From Pisolithus tinctorius (lineage: Eukaryota > Basidiomycota > Agaricomycetes > Boletales > Pisolithaceae), in the NCBI GenBank assembly GCA_024663395.1, contig JANFAH010000024.1:806001-870000 (forward strand): 64,000 bases of DNA. The letters are read 5' to 3'. Below the pieces are notes generated by a model. That model worked only from the letters and a program-made list of their open reading frames with translations, was not told where the DNA came from and searched no databases. The translations under genes and the position numbers were made by a program. The stretch's first letter is position 1; each line of letters opens with the position of its first letter. This document shows positions 1-11,604 of this stretch, piece after piece.

Positions 1-484
1 AACACCTGTGCTGGTGACGCCGTGCACCCGCTCAGTTGGACCTAGTGCTCTAAGAATGTTCTCACCTTGCAAATATTCAATTAGACCACGACTTCCAGAA
101 TTCAATGTATCTGCGACATAGTGAATGAGTTGGGAGATATCGTTACTCTACTGGCTCGGTTGCATTTGTGAAGGCAATGAGTATGCTGGACCGCTGGTGC
201 TCAAGTGACGATTGCCCTGGTTTCTCCTGTTGCCTCGAATGGTCGGGTGAACGGTGGGGGTCCGGCAGCCAGCCTACTACCATTCTCTTTAAAAAATCTA
301 TTTTCGTTGGTGTGGGGAGGGTGTGGGGAGGGAATCGGGCGCAATTTGCTTTACCTGCGTACAATCAGCTTGTAGTTTGTAATGTCGGCTATTGGTTTGG
401 CACCATGCTAGACCTGCACAACAGGCGCCTCAGTCTTCAGAGCGCCTGTCTGCTTCTGGTGTTGTGTCAACACTAACCACGGCT
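1..484. other. 5' flank of P450 copy A
   Basis: No gene is recognisable here. The last ~60 bases, just before the P450 start at 485, resemble the segments upstream of the other P450 copies (before 12190, 13532 and 18586). They share a GGCGYCTC...CTGTCTGCTTCTG-like stretch, so the promoter/5' leader was duplicated with the gene. The rest shows no coding signal I can support. Confidence 0.5.
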
Positions 485-3140
485 ATGGTGGGGGCCCCTC
501 CAGGTTTCATCTACATTGCAGGTCGACTTCCTCACCTTGTCCGACCTCTAGCACTCGCCTATGTTGGTTCTAGGATCTGGGCGGTGGTCTTCGCGAAGCC
601 AGCCCCACGATGGCTGAGAGTCTCTGCATATCTGTTTTCCATCCCCTTAGCATTGACATGCAAAGTCCTCTACACCTACCTGCGTAACATGAGAGAAGCA
701 GCACATCGACGCGCGGTACTTGCCCCGCGAGTGAAGAGTATATGGCCTGGCGGCTTCGACATCATTCTCTCAGTCGCTCGGAGCTTTCGGAACGGGCACA
801 TCGGTATGAGCATCACGGTGTGATGCCCTTTTTGGCTGACGAAACACGACCATTTAGGATCACCGTTTGACCTGTATTGTCAAGAGTACGGCCCCGCCGT
901 CAATGTCAGGATTATGTTCGAGGATCGGGTTAGACCTCTTCGCAGTTTAGCAATACCTATCTGAGATGACGGTCAGATTTTTACGACGGAGCCCGAGCAT
1001 ATCAAAGTATGACGTCTTAACGTCCCATCACCGTGGTACTGATCAACTACCCTCAGGCAATTCTTTCTACGCAGTTCAATTCCTTTGAGAAAGGTGAGTT
1101 GCCTTCTAAGTCGACCCAAGGTCTTTTTATACATACAACGTTCTCAGGTCCGGTACTCCGGGACCAACTAAACGCTCTACTTGGAACTGGAGTATTCAAC
1201 TCGGACGGTACACTTCTCTCGCATTCTCCCAACCCGCAACCGCTAACGAGCTTCCTCGCCTTTGGATGCAGGCGAAACATGGAAGTGAGCGCACCAACCC
1301 CATCGGCATACAGAGACTATCACGCGCTCATACACGTTATGAACTAGGTTCCATCGGTCCATGACACGACCGTTCTTTAGCAAAGATCGAATTAGTCACT
1401 TTGATATATTTGAAAAACACGCCGAAGATGCTCTTAACCAAGCAAAAGCCAGACTCCAGGAGGGCTACCCCGTGGACTTCCAGGTACATGACTCCGCAAT
1501 TCAGGGATTGCTTTACTGATTAGTCATTGTGTAATGCAAGGATATGATCTACCGGTTCACCCTTGACTCAGCAACTGAGTTTTTGTTCGGGAAAAGTGTT
1601 AATTCGCTGTCCGTTGGATTGGTATATCCCCAGAATTCGTTGCCAGGGCAAAACAAGGAATATACATCCCACCCTTCTAATGTTTTCGCCCGTGCATTAT
1701 CTGATGCGCAATCTCTTGCCGCTCTCAGGGGTCGTTTGGGAACGTTTTGGCGCTTAGCTGATTTCTGGAGTGATCGCGTCGAGAAGGAAATGAAGGTTTG
1801 CTACAAATTCATCGATCCCATCCTTAAGGAAGCCTTGGAATTGAAGAGATCGATGAAGGAGGGTAAGCAATCTGCAGGACAGGGGCAAGGGCTTCTTGAG
1901 GATACATTACTTGGAGATCTCATTAGCTGCACTGACGGCAAGGCATTTCTTTGTGCTTTCCTCGAGTCTGCACTCAGCAATCCGTTACAGATCCTACTGT
2001 CATCCGGGATGAGATCGTAAACATCTTAATAGCAGCGCGTGATACCGTAAGCTGCCTGGCTGACTTCGTTCTTGTTTATTCAATCAAAGCTATGCCAGAC
2101 GGCGTCTACCTTGACATTCCTGGTTTACATGCTCTCCCAACACCCAGACGTTCTGGAGCGATTATATGCGGAAGTTCTCAGCACGGTTGGTTGTTCCAGA
2201 AGACCGACCTACGATGACGTGCGAGAAATGAAGTATATGAGAGCTGTCATCAATGGTACGTTGTGTCGTATTTGTGAGGGACGGCCATCATATGTCAACG
2301 TACAGAAACTCTTCGTTTGTATGCTCCCGTGTATGTTGCCCGTTAGTCGTGTTATCTCTGTTATCTTATACTGTTTTTATCAGCCCTTTCAATGTTAGGT
2401 TAGTTTCCACTGTCTCAGTGGTGCTCGCCTGTCATGCTTTCTACCTTGTAGGACGAGCATTGAAGCTGCAGTATGGCCTGGCGTGAATGAGGGTCCGCCC
2501 ATCTATATCCCGCCAAAAACCCGGTTAGTGGCGCACATGACTGAGCACGTATAATCTACTGACACGCAACAGGACCCCGTACTCGTATTCCTTATGCATC
2601 GTCGGAAAGATCTTTGGGGGTCCCGATGGTTGGCTAATCCTCTTCACCGCCGAACAGTCACTGAGATTCATTAAATTGTAGCTGAGATTTTCGATCCAGG
2701 CCGCTTCCTCGATGAGCGATTGAAGTATCTAACTTCGAATCCGTTCATCTTCCTCCCTTTCAACGCAGGCCCTAGAATTTGTCTGGGACAACAGGTGAGT
2801 GACGTAGTTATGAGGTAACGTCAATGATGTTGATTGGGAGTTTGCAGTTCGCGTACAACGAAATATCGTTTTTCCTCGTCTGTCTGCTGCAAACTTTCTC
2901 TTCTATAACATTAGCAGAAGATGTCCAGACTCGACCCCCTGCAGGACTCGCCGAAGGAAATGGGGACGCAACTCACAAGAAAAAGTGATCATCAAGCACC
3001 ATCTTACCCTGTATGTCGATGTGAGTACTGGTTGTCTCAGTTCCATATAACAAAGAAAGTTGATTGTCGTGGCGTTTTCTTTAATCTAGAAGGGCCTATG
3101 GGTACGAATGGGGAAAGCTAGTGATGCTGACAATATGTAA
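485..3140 (+). CDS. CYP63-like cytochrome P450, copy A (multi-exon, one-base frame breaks)
   Basis: Heme-thiolate monooxygenase of the basidiomycete CYP63 type (known members: membrane-anchored, ER, alkane/xenobiotic oxidation; substrate here unknown). The start MVGAPPGF at 485 opens a hydrophobic N-terminal exon. Visible blocks in order: [49 protein letters not shown], the I-helix IAARDT|TAS, the K-helix [14 protein letters not shown], and the heme loop [15 protein letters not shown] (2750-2794). The K-helix is encoded by a 25-nt micro-exon (2306-2330) and a 15-nt micro-exon (2384-2398). An apparent GC-AG intron starts at 1938. The frame is lost by -1 near 2597, restored by +1 in the G run near 2618, and breaks again near 2965. 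The last exon reads GLWVRMGKA and ends with TAA at 3138-3140. Family assignment is confident; whether it is functional is not. Confidence 0.8.
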
Positions 3141-3676
3141 TGCTGGACACTCACCGAGAATATACAGGTATCAGATTCTGATAGTGATAGTCCGATATTG
3201 TTGTAGCCCGAACTATACTTTGTCGAGCAATGGATATGCCCTTATCTCTACTATTAGACTTAAAATTGCTCGTAAAGCAATCTCAAAATTTCGCTTGCCG
3301 CATTTGTCCGTCACCGTCGTCCTAGGTACTGTTCTACCCTCATCGATCATCGACGCTGCGTTTATATACTGTACGTGCATTGTCGGGTACGCATTCCCAA
3401 TCCACTCTCTGCTCTCGGCACAACGAAGGCAGTTTGTGTCGCTATGGGTTAATTTTGGAACGCTTGCCCTTAATGCCAGGATAGTCCTTTGTGCACCAGT
3501 ACTATATGAGTCAAAAATTGCATCATAGGCGGGCGAAAGAGAATGTGTGATGTGTACGTGAAGACACGCGTGACTAAATACGGGTGTCGGAACAAAATGG
3601 ACGGTCGAAAGTCGCAACCGAGGGGTACTTGCGAAATGATCTGGAGTAATCAGGGGGTGCAGAAATTTCACGGCGG
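3141..3676. repeat. Duplicated convergent intergenic segment, copy 1
   Basis: This is the 3' flank between P450 copy A and the convergent minus-strand gene. It is alignable by eye with 9776-10229: both contain TGCATTGTCGGGTA, a GGCAGTTTRTG segment and GACGCCAGGATA-like stretches in the same order. Long open frames exist on both strands but match nothing I recognise. I read it as duplicated non-coding/3' UTR sequence, and it helps define the duplicated unit. Confidence 0.5.
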
Positions 3677-4344
3677 TTAGACTGCCCAATAAACACTGAT
3701 CTTTGCTTTCTCCGCGTACATTTGCCATCCGGGGAATCTCGCACTTGCCCACAGTACAATGCAATCTCCTACTTTCAGGTTACGCCACGAAGCTCCCATC
3801 ACCTGACAACCGACCTCGTCCGAGATCCTCGAGTGCGTGTTGGTCCTCTGCAGAAAACAGCCTCGTCGGTGTGACTCCATTTCACTGTATGGTGACTTGT
3901 CTTGTACACCGCATGCAAGTTCCGCTGGAGTAATTTATCGTTTGGGATGGAAGGACGAGTTTGGTTCATTCTGGTAGAACTGCACAGGTGGCTCTACATC
4001 CTGGGCCGCTTCCAACCTCTTTGCGTCTGTGAACACGAGTAAGGATGGCCAGGGAGGTATCCGTGTTACCAGTGATCACCGGCTGTAGGGGCCTCGGCGG
4101 AGGCGTCCCACCAGCTGAATGCTTCCCTGTATGTTCCGTGAAGACGAGAAGGATTGGAGGACCAGCCCTGGTCGTGGCTCCACAGTTCGAACACGATCCG
4201 GCGGCATGGATGTAACCTGTGGTATAAGGAGAGGTTACTCCTTTCTAGGCCTGCGCCGAGGCGAATTTCCTTGGGTTCTTGAGGAGAAAAGACGAAATCA
4301 CCTTCAGTTCCGGGTATTGCAAGGGTGAGTGTGCGCATATACAT
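3677..4344 (-). pseudogene. Basidiomycete-specific protein (WSHDQGW / VGDCIVLW family), copy 1
   Basis: This belongs to a fungal family of unknown function that I recognise only from its two conserved ends. The N-terminal part reads RRIVFELWSHDQGWSS (near 4190). The C-terminal part reads NLKVGDCIVLWASARFPGW, then AEKAKISVYWAV, then a stop at 3677. The two ends lie in different frames, and the middle (about 3880-4100) cannot be read continuously, so it is split by frame breaks or introns. It is convergent with P450 copy A. A paralogous copy with the same orientation sits at 10230-10967. No catalytic motif is visible and I assign no function. Confidence 0.55.
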
Positions 4345-4690
4345 GTGGTCCGGTGAATACCAGCTGTCTGCACAAGCAGGATATTTTACCTGTGACCGTG
4401 CTGTGGGCCCAGTAGCAAACTTCGGTCTAAGATTATGTCGACGAGCTCATAGGGAAGGGGTGGCTTGCATAGTAGAAAATAACACCGAACCCACGAGGAT
4501 GTCTCGAACTGTTGTGCCTCTGTGCCTCCCTGTCGGGCTAGGTTGGAGCAAACTCGTAGGGTTCGGCAATTGGGGTCTGGCATGGGTCCGTTACGACGAT
4601 TACTTCGGGATAATAATGGACTTACGCCGAACAGGCTGAACTATTTGTTGAGTTGTACTTAACAACCCGTCTGTCGACATTGGTGTTCCT
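4345..4690. repeat. Duplicated segment upstream of the minus-strand gene, copy 1
   Basis: Contains ATATACATG...GTCCG, TGTCTGCACAAGCAGG, ATTATGTCGACGAGCTCATAGGG and CAACCCGTCTGTCGAC. The same ordered blocks recur at 7205-7640 and 10968-11240. It lies directly 5' of the unknown minus-strand gene, so it probably holds that gene's promoter and perhaps a first exon. No tandem structure is visible. Confidence 0.5.
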
Positions 4691-5019
4691 CACCATTGGG
4701 GGGTGGTAAGAGAATGAGAAATAGGGTCGTGGGATGAGGGTAACTGCGGTGGATATATCGCAAGGAATCTGCGGAGAAACGTCGTCACAATCACAATTCC
4801 TTTGGAAAGGCCTATTCCTGGACGGACGGATCCAACGGCGCGTGGTCTGAGAACGAGAATGGTAATGTAGAGCGCATTCACAATCAGCAGTTGTGTGGAA
4901 CAGCGAATAAGAACCATATCAGTAAATCAGAAAGCGAGAGATAAGGTGGAAGTAGGAGAGGAATGACGTCACTCTGGTACGTAGTAAAAACGTCCCATCT
5001 CAGTTTACGAGGCCGTGAG

Positions 5020-5590
5020 GAACCCGTGAGTCTCTGTTCAATGGCGTCGTGAGCACCAGAAATTGCCCATAGACCTGAAATCAAATCATCATGGAACGAT
5101 TATTAGGGGGTGCCACCCATGGATCACGGAGTCATCCGCACCGTGACGGCTGCTGACAACTGCTGAACCTGGCTGCGTCGTCTGACGGCGACTCAGAGCG
5201 TGTAGGGGCGGCTTACATTGAGAATTTCTAGTGGACCTGTCAAAAGTGTAACGAACTAGGACGACCCAGTGAAGTTTCTGTTTAATGGCATCCTAACCCC
5301 AGAAATTCCTCGTAGACCTGAGGCATGAATCATCATAGGAAGTGGCTTGCGATTAGGGAGTGTTACCCACTGGAGTTACATGGATCACGCAGTCGTCCGC
5401 ACGCGACAGCCGCTGACTACTGTTGAATCTGGCTGCGTCTGACAGCGATACAAGTGTATGTAGGGACAACCCAGATCGAGAAGTTCAAATCATGGGACCT
5501 AGTTCGAAAGTGGGACGAACTAAGATGCACCAGTGGCTTAATTTTCCACTGCCTAGCCAACATAGGAACATGTGCTGGCGGGTCTAGTGT
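5020..5590. repeat. 243-bp diverged tandem repeat, two units
   Basis: Two head-to-tail units with a period of 243 bases; CCAGAAATT begins at 5056 and at 5299. Each unit carries in order GTAGACCTGA, ATCATCATRGAA, GATTAGGG, a YCATGGATCACG block, GACGGCTGCTGA-like, GGCTGCGTC, GTGTAGGGRC and GTRACGAACTARGA. Further single units lie at about 11605-11860 and 12700-12970, beyond the second unknown-gene copy. No open frame is shared between units, so it is probably non-coding. Confidence 0.6.
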
Positions 5591-7144
5591 AACCCGTACC
5601 CTGCAACGGGTATGGGTGCGGTGTCGATGTCCCAACCAGCAGTGTCACCCGTGAGGAGCCCTAAGACTGGAAACGATTGCATTGCACCAGGAGTTTCCCC
5701 TCATAACCTTTCAAGGATCCGGGGCTAGTCGGGCTGTGCAAGGTCACTTCCTGGCAACCGTCTTAGTTTGGTCTTAGGAACAAGTCTGGAAAGAGGATGA
5801 CACCGGGCCGAATGGCTAGTACGGCCCGGAGAGGGCTTACCCCGTTATAGGTACGCTGGACATCCCGCACAACATGGAGTTGTAACCCTACCTGACAGTA
5901 CTGCATGCCACACAAGGCTCGCGACGTCCTGGCACGTCCTCCCGTAACGTCAACAGAATGAAACCCCAAAATGATGCACCAAGTGACAAGACCAAAAAAA
6001 AACCCGATGCAAACAAGAATGTCTCCGTTCTGCAGCATCTTCCCCTACTATTCAAGGATACGGCCTCAAAGAGCATCGGTATTGGTACTCTGATGGGAGT
6101 AAGCCCTCAGGTTTCACTGCATTGTTCTCGGGGCGTGGCTAAATCGAGTTACTGCTACCGAATCCATTTTTACATTCCAGGAGACAATCCTATAATCCTC
6201 ATGAAATCCCTCTGTACCCTATAATATCCCCCATTTCTGGCTACATTCTCTTCCGAACGGAGAGGCGACCTTGGCAGTTCTTTACTTGTTATCCGACTAT
6301 TCCGCCGAAACAAGTCATCCCGGGCTGTTTGTATATCATTGAACTTCACACAGTAGCAACCATGTTTCGCGCTGCCAGGCTTTCATACGACCCATACTAA
6401 TTGTCAATTGTTGTGACGGAGTCGACAGAAAGTCATGTAAGCTATAAAGCGCGCTAATTAGAACCCTTGCTTCAGTCGTCCTCACGCTGATCTGACAGGA
6501 GCCTTTTGGTTAGTGGAAAGGATGATGGAATTCGTAAGACCTTTGAAGCTACCACTGATTCAACCGATATGGTCCTCGGACACGCATTGGCCCTCTGCTG
6601 ATATCATTGGTTCGATACCGCGTTGACCCGCCACCCCATCACGTTCTCCACAATTGGATTTGATATCTCCCGCGAACATCCAGTCCAGACACCCTATGGA
6701 AAGAGATTGTTTGTCAGGGACAGCTTCACTTCTTTGATCTCGGATTTGATAACGAAGATGCGAATGCAATTCCACAAACGTTGAACATAATTTCACCTTC
6801 GAACCGCTCTCTATATGATCTATTATTCTCTTCTCTAGCACAATCCCCAATGTAGGTTAGGTGACGTTGAACCGCTCCCGTTGTTTGTGCATATACCTGA
6901 AGGCTTTCAATTGTGTAACATGTGGTGGAGGGTAAGACCCGTCGACTACTTCAGAGACAAACCCGTCTCCAGACGCTTGGTCCAAAACGTACAATACGAC
7001 CATGTTTTTCTGTTGGAAGATGATGATGAGATTTGTGAGCCGTCTCGCGGAATGTGATGCATTTCACTTAGTTTGTCGTCTGGCATTGTGTCTTCACGCA
7101 CCCCATCGAACGTCCGCACCAGTTCTCCACTGACAAACAACAAG
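5591..7144. other. No recognisable gene
   Basis: About 1.5 kb without a supportable gene. The open frames are short and lack conserved motifs. The composition is mixed, and no tRNA or obvious terminal inverted repeat was seen. Confidence 0.4.
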
Positions 7145-7210
7145 ATTTCGCATTCTGTATTCCCAATGTATCATCGGAAGGATCTTTGGGGTCCAGAAGG
7201 TCGGTTTTAA
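7145..7210 (+). pseudogene. P450 exon fragment
   Basis: A roughly 60-base piece matching the exon that encodes [11 protein letters not shown] in the other P450 copies (TTCTGTATTC, then CGGAAGGATCTTTGGGG). It is joined directly to repeat sequence that elsewhere lies upstream of the unknown minus-strand gene. It is a deletion relic of a complete P450/unknown-gene unit. Confidence 0.55.
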
Positions 7211-7640
7211 CCTGTTTGGGATTCTTGATGACAAAAGACGAGATCACCTTCGAGTGCCGGGTATCGTAAGGGGGTGTGTAGGCATACATATACATGTGAT
7301 CCGCTAAGTACCAACTGTCTGCACAAGCAGGGTATTTTACTGTGACCGTGCTGTGGGCCTAGTGGCAAGCTTCGTCTAAGATTATGTCGACGAGCTCATA
7401 GGGAGAGTGTAATAGACAATAAGATCGAAATGGTGAAGATTTCTTGAACTGTTGGCTCGTATCTGCCCATCCGACAAAGTTAGGGCGGACCGGTAGGGTT
7501 CGGCGGTTTGGAGTCCTGGCACGGGGGACGATTAACTTGGGGACTAGATACTAGACTTACGTCAGATGTGCTGAACGATTTCCAGCGTAGCACTTGACAA
7601 TCCGTCTGTCGACGTTGGTTTTCCTAACCTACTGAGGGAG
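7205..7640. repeat. Duplicated upstream segment, copy 2
   Basis: Paralogue of 4345-4690 and 10968-11240. It shares ATATACATGTGATCCG, TGTCTGCACAAGCAGG, ATTATGTCGACGAGCTC and CCGTCTGTCGAC in the same order. The unknown-gene body that should adjoin it is missing here, replaced by the P450 fragment at 7145-7210. Confidence 0.55.
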
Positions 7641-8893
7641 ACAAGAAACGAAATAGGAACAAAGCGCTGGGGGAAGGGTAAGCTTGGACGAAAAGCGACG
7701 ACGGTGTTATAGTGTCAACTTCACGGTCGTGGTCTGAGGGTAACCGGTGGATGTATCCTAGGGAATCTGTGGAGAAATGTCATCACAATTGTCAGGAATG
7801 CTTGTTCCTGGATGGATGTATTCAATGGTCCTGAGTTGGAGAGGACCACTCCCCTCATGATTCAAAACTCGCAGTGGATTCTCTGAGACTATACAGTGGT
7901 CATGTTTGGGACCGTCTATTTCGGGGGCCCGATCTAGATGGGGGAAGATGAGGGAAGGGTCATATGGAGAGGCATCTTCGACGGTGATGAGCGGAAGAAT
8001 GGTGATTGAGCCGCTGTGGAATTGCAACCGCATCTTCGTGGTTGTCAAAATTTAGGCCAAAGGACCATCTGTGCCGTCCTGACCCGGCATTGGCAAAAAG
8101 GTCGGAGAAGCCTGGTTCAAAGACTCCATTCAGGAGACTATGTAGTCAGAAACGGAGGACGGCACCTTGGTATTCCCAGGGCGAAATAATGAGTCCATAG
8201 GGAAATATATGAATGTCAGCCTAGACTGTAAGAGAAAGCCTCGGGGGTGAATTGATTTCAGCTCGCGTGCCCTTGATAACTGAACGTGGTCAAACCTTCA
8301 GGCTTAATCTGATTGGAGCAACACGTGTACCAAGTCACATTATCCAAGATGAAGGGTGGGGCATTAACAAAGGCACAACGAATTGCACCTTGCCAACTAG
8401 CAAGAATCAAATAGACGGCGTACTCCTCGGAAACGGAAATATTGAAAGTGATTACAATGGAGAACAGAGACCCCCCTCGATATCATAATTGGGAGTGCAT
8501 GGAACTGTTGGCATCTGTCATCCAATTCCAGAGGAAACAGCAACAGATGTCGACGATCTCACCACTGTGGAATATTGAAGGGAGAGACGCTGAACCACGT
8601 TCCTCTTTATTTCTTAGTGAAAATGGATCGAACACGAACATCGATAGATCTTGAAGAGTTTGTCTTTACCAGTGGAACCGCGCAACAAAAATGTTCTGTA
8701 TGAAAATGAAAGCATCCCCCGACTCCCAAGATAGCGGGGAACAGATGCAAAAAATCCCTACTCTGCCAAGTGAACAACCGCACGACCCCAGAATTCATTT
8801 CTCGGTAACCACCGACGATGGGCCTGCCATGCGGGGCTCAGACCTTTTCCTTTCTTATCGAGCAGCACAGCATGCTCCTTCACAGCCCTTCCG
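7641..8893. other. No recognisable gene
   Basis: Open frames up to about 96 codons occur on both strands (for example 7758-8048 minus and 8252-8488 plus), but none has conserved motifs or a plausible exon structure. It is probably decayed sequence between array units. Confidence 0.4.
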
Positions 8894-9054
8894 CTGGTCG
8901 TGTGAGGGTACATTAATCCGAGTGCCGGTGTATTCCGAGGCATTGTCTGAATTTCAAGTACAACTGCTGGTCGTGTGAGGGTACATTAATCCGAGTGCCG
9001 GTGTATTCCGAGGCATTGTCTGAATTTCAAGTACAACTGCTGGTCGTGTGAGGG
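8894..9054. repeat. Perfect 73-bp tandem repeat, 2.2 copies
   Basis: A unit starting CTGGTCGTGTGAGGG at 8894 is repeated without a mismatch from 8967, and a 15-base partial third copy starts at 9040. Perfect identity next to strongly diverged repeats implies a recent duplication, or possibly an assembly echo. Confidence 0.85.
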
Positions 9055-9144
9055 GAGTAAAGTTGTAGTGGGTTTTGAAATTCGGACGGACAACTGAGCC
9101 CGCGTTTCTCACGGCCTCTCTTCGTCCTGAATTGCACCCCAACT

Positions 9145-9775
9145 GGCTGAGGGAAGCAACACGTCGAGGCGCCGTCCTTGCTCCGCGAGTGAAGAGTATG
9201 TGGTCAAGTTTTGATCCCTTTTATGGTGCCTTGTTTGGCTGGCGAAGTACGAGCGTTTTAGCCTTTTAGGAGCACCATTTGGCAAATGTTGTCGAGAATA
9301 CGGATCTCTGGGGTCCTGATGGCCAGCGTAACCCATTTGCGGGCTGAACAGTAACTAAGTCAATTTATTGTCACCTCTACCGATAAGGTGGAGTGTCTAA
9401 AACGGCCGGCGGGACCGGCAGACTAGCGGGGGGCCATAGTAGGCCACAGAGGGAGCGTTGCTAGAGCGTTAACTACGCTAGAATATGTGCAATCAGTAGG
9501 GTATATCCATCCTCACGGCGTTTTAATTCAGACAATTTTTTCTAATAAAAAAAAAGATGTACTTGTAGCTAAGATTTCTCAATCCAGACCGCTTTTCGAT
9601 GACCTTTCAACGCGGTTCCCAGAATTATCTGGTTCAACGAGTGGGGCGTCACGGTTTTGTAGTAACGGAGGTATGTCGATGTGAGTTCTGGCTAATCCCG
9701 GCTTCATTCAACAAAGAAAGTTGATCGTCTTCCTCGATCCAGGAGGGTCTATAGGTACGGATAGGGAAATGTAAT
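9145..9775 (+). pseudogene. CYP63-like P450 relic with large internal deletion
   Basis: It begins with the N-terminal exon part reading [12 protein letters not shown] (9165-9202) and continues into a degraded second exon ending in an EYG-like codon run near 9300. It then jumps straight to the DLWGPDG exon (9304-9322), so the central ~1.7 kb of a full gene is gone. A mangled heme-loop region follows (about 9570-9640; the CLG core is not readable), then the C-terminal tail around 9670-9770. It cannot encode a P450. Confidence 0.75.
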
Positions 9776-10229
9776 GGTCAAGATACTCAGGCGACAGGCG
9801 TCACCTTGTGTAGCACATGTTGTATTTTGTCAAGGCAATGGAAACTAATAGGATTAGAAATCTTTATATAGGAATTTCCAAATCTTGTTTCGGCATTGTC
9901 CATCACATTTCGTCCTAATATTGTTCTGTCTTTATCGATGGTGGGTTCTATTTGTTGCATTGTCGGGTATACGTTCTCAATCCGTTCTCTGTCCCCCTTG
10001 GCACGGTGGAGGCAGTTTATGGTGCTAGCCGTTAATTGGCATATTGACGCCAGGATAACCCTTATACTCGTATCGGCGAAAGGAGAACGAGCCTGATTCG
10101 TACGTGAAGACACTCGCGACTAAATATTAGAGTTAGAGCAAAATGGACGGTTGGAAGTCGCATCGAGGAGTACTTGTGAAATGACCTGGTGTAATCAGAG
10201 GGTATGGTAATTTCATGACGGTTAGACTT
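9776..10229. repeat. Duplicated convergent intergenic segment, copy 2
   Basis: Paralogue of 3141-3676, with the same ordered blocks (TGCATTGTCGGGTA, GGCAGTTTATGG, GACGCCAGGATAACC). It again lies between a P450 (+) and the unknown minus-strand gene. Confidence 0.5.
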
Positions 10230-10967
10230 GCCCAATAGACACTGATCTTTGCCTTCTCCGCGTACATTGCCACCCCGGGAATCTCGCACTTGCCCCACAG
10301 TACAATGCAATCTCCCACTTTCAGGTTACGCACGAAGCTCCCATCACCTGACAACCGACCTCGTCCGAGATCCTCGAGTGCGTGGTTGATCCTCTGCAGA
10401 AATAGACTCATCGATATAGCTCCACTCCACTGTATGGTGAGTTGTCTTGTACACCGCATGGTAAATTTCGCTGGAGCGATTTATCGTTTGAGATGGAAGG
10501 CGGATTTGTTCATTCTGGTGGAACTGCACAGGTAATTTCACGTCCCTGGTTGCTTGCAACTTCTTTGCGTCTGTAAACACGAGCAAAGACTGGCCAGGAG
10601 ATATTCGCGATACAAGCGATCTCCGGCTGTGGGGGTCTCGAAAGGAAGCGTCCCCACCAGCTGGAATGATCCGTTTGTACGTTCCGCGGTCTAAGGCGCT
10701 GGAGGACCAGCCCTGGTCGTGGCTCCACAACTCAAAACACGATCCGGCGGCCATGGATGTAACCTGTGGTATAAGGAAGAGGTTACTCCTTTCTAGGCCT
10801 GCGCCGAGGAGAATTTCCTTGGGTTCTTGAGGAGGAAAAGACGAAATCGACCTTCGGTTCCGGGCATTGCAAGGGGGAGTGTGCGCATATACATGCGAGT
10901 CCGCTGAGTACCGACTGTCTGCACAGCAGGGTATTTTACTGTGACCGTGCTGTGGGTCCAGTACCAA
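10230..10967 (-). pseudogene. Basidiomycete-specific protein (WSHDQGW / VGDCIVLW family), copy 2
   Basis: This is the longer and better preserved copy. One continuous frame (10967 down to 10344, 207 codons) contains CFELWSHDQGWSS, SGRRSLVS-like, VFTDAKKLQATRDVKLPV and HTVEWSYIDE. The conserved C-terminal block NLKVGDCIVLW...AEKAKISVYW continues in another frame to about 10230, so one frame break (or an intron) separates the two. It is convergent with the P450 relic at 9145-9775. Compared with copy 1, the central region is readable here. I do not know its function. Confidence 0.6.
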
Positions 10968-11240
10968 GCTTCGTCTAAGATTTTGTCGACAAGCTCATAG
11001 GGAAGGCGTAGTAGAAAATAAGATCGAACAGTGAGGATGTCTGGAACTGTTGGCTGGTATGTCCCCGTCGGTTAGGTTGGAGCAAACTGGTAGAGTTAGG
11101 CGCTTGGGGTCTGAGAGGAGCGGTCGGGACGATTAACTTCGGGACAATACTGGACTTACGCCGGACGAGTCGAACTATTTTCGGAGTTGCGCTCGACAAC
11201 CTGTCTGTCGGCATTGGTTTTTCCAACCATTGGGAGTGAC
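10968..11240. repeat. Duplicated upstream segment, copy 3
   Basis: Third paralogue of 4345-4690 and 7205-7640, again immediately 5' of the unknown minus-strand gene. Shared blocks include TTTGTCGACAAGCTCATAGGG and CTGTCTGTCGGCATTGGTTTT. The following stretch to 11604 shows nothing recognisable. Confidence 0.5.
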
Positions 11241-11604
11241 AATAGCGAGGAAAGGAACGAAAGGTTCGGGAGAAAGCGCAGCTTGGACGGGAGCGACGGC
11301 GGCGTTATAACGTCAGGTATCCAGGGAATCCGCGGAGAAACGACGTCGCAAAATTATAGGAAGCCCGTTCCCTGATGGATGGAATCAGCGGTCCATGGAA
11401 GCTGTCCGGACAGATTTTTATCCGCCAGGCAGGATAGGCTGAACGGAACACCATGCAGCGTTTCAGCGACGTGAGTCAAGAACGAGAACGTGAGACACAC
11501 AGCTGACATCACCTCAATGGTGTGTGGAGCACGAACAAGAACCATAACAGTGTTATAACCATATCAACGAATCAGAAGGCGAGGGATGAGATAGGAGTTG
11601 ATGT

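Noticed and set aside
2270..2400. Loss of the ExxR K-helix in the P450 copies
   Set aside because: The motif is present once the 25-nt and 15-nt micro-exons are joined in frame.
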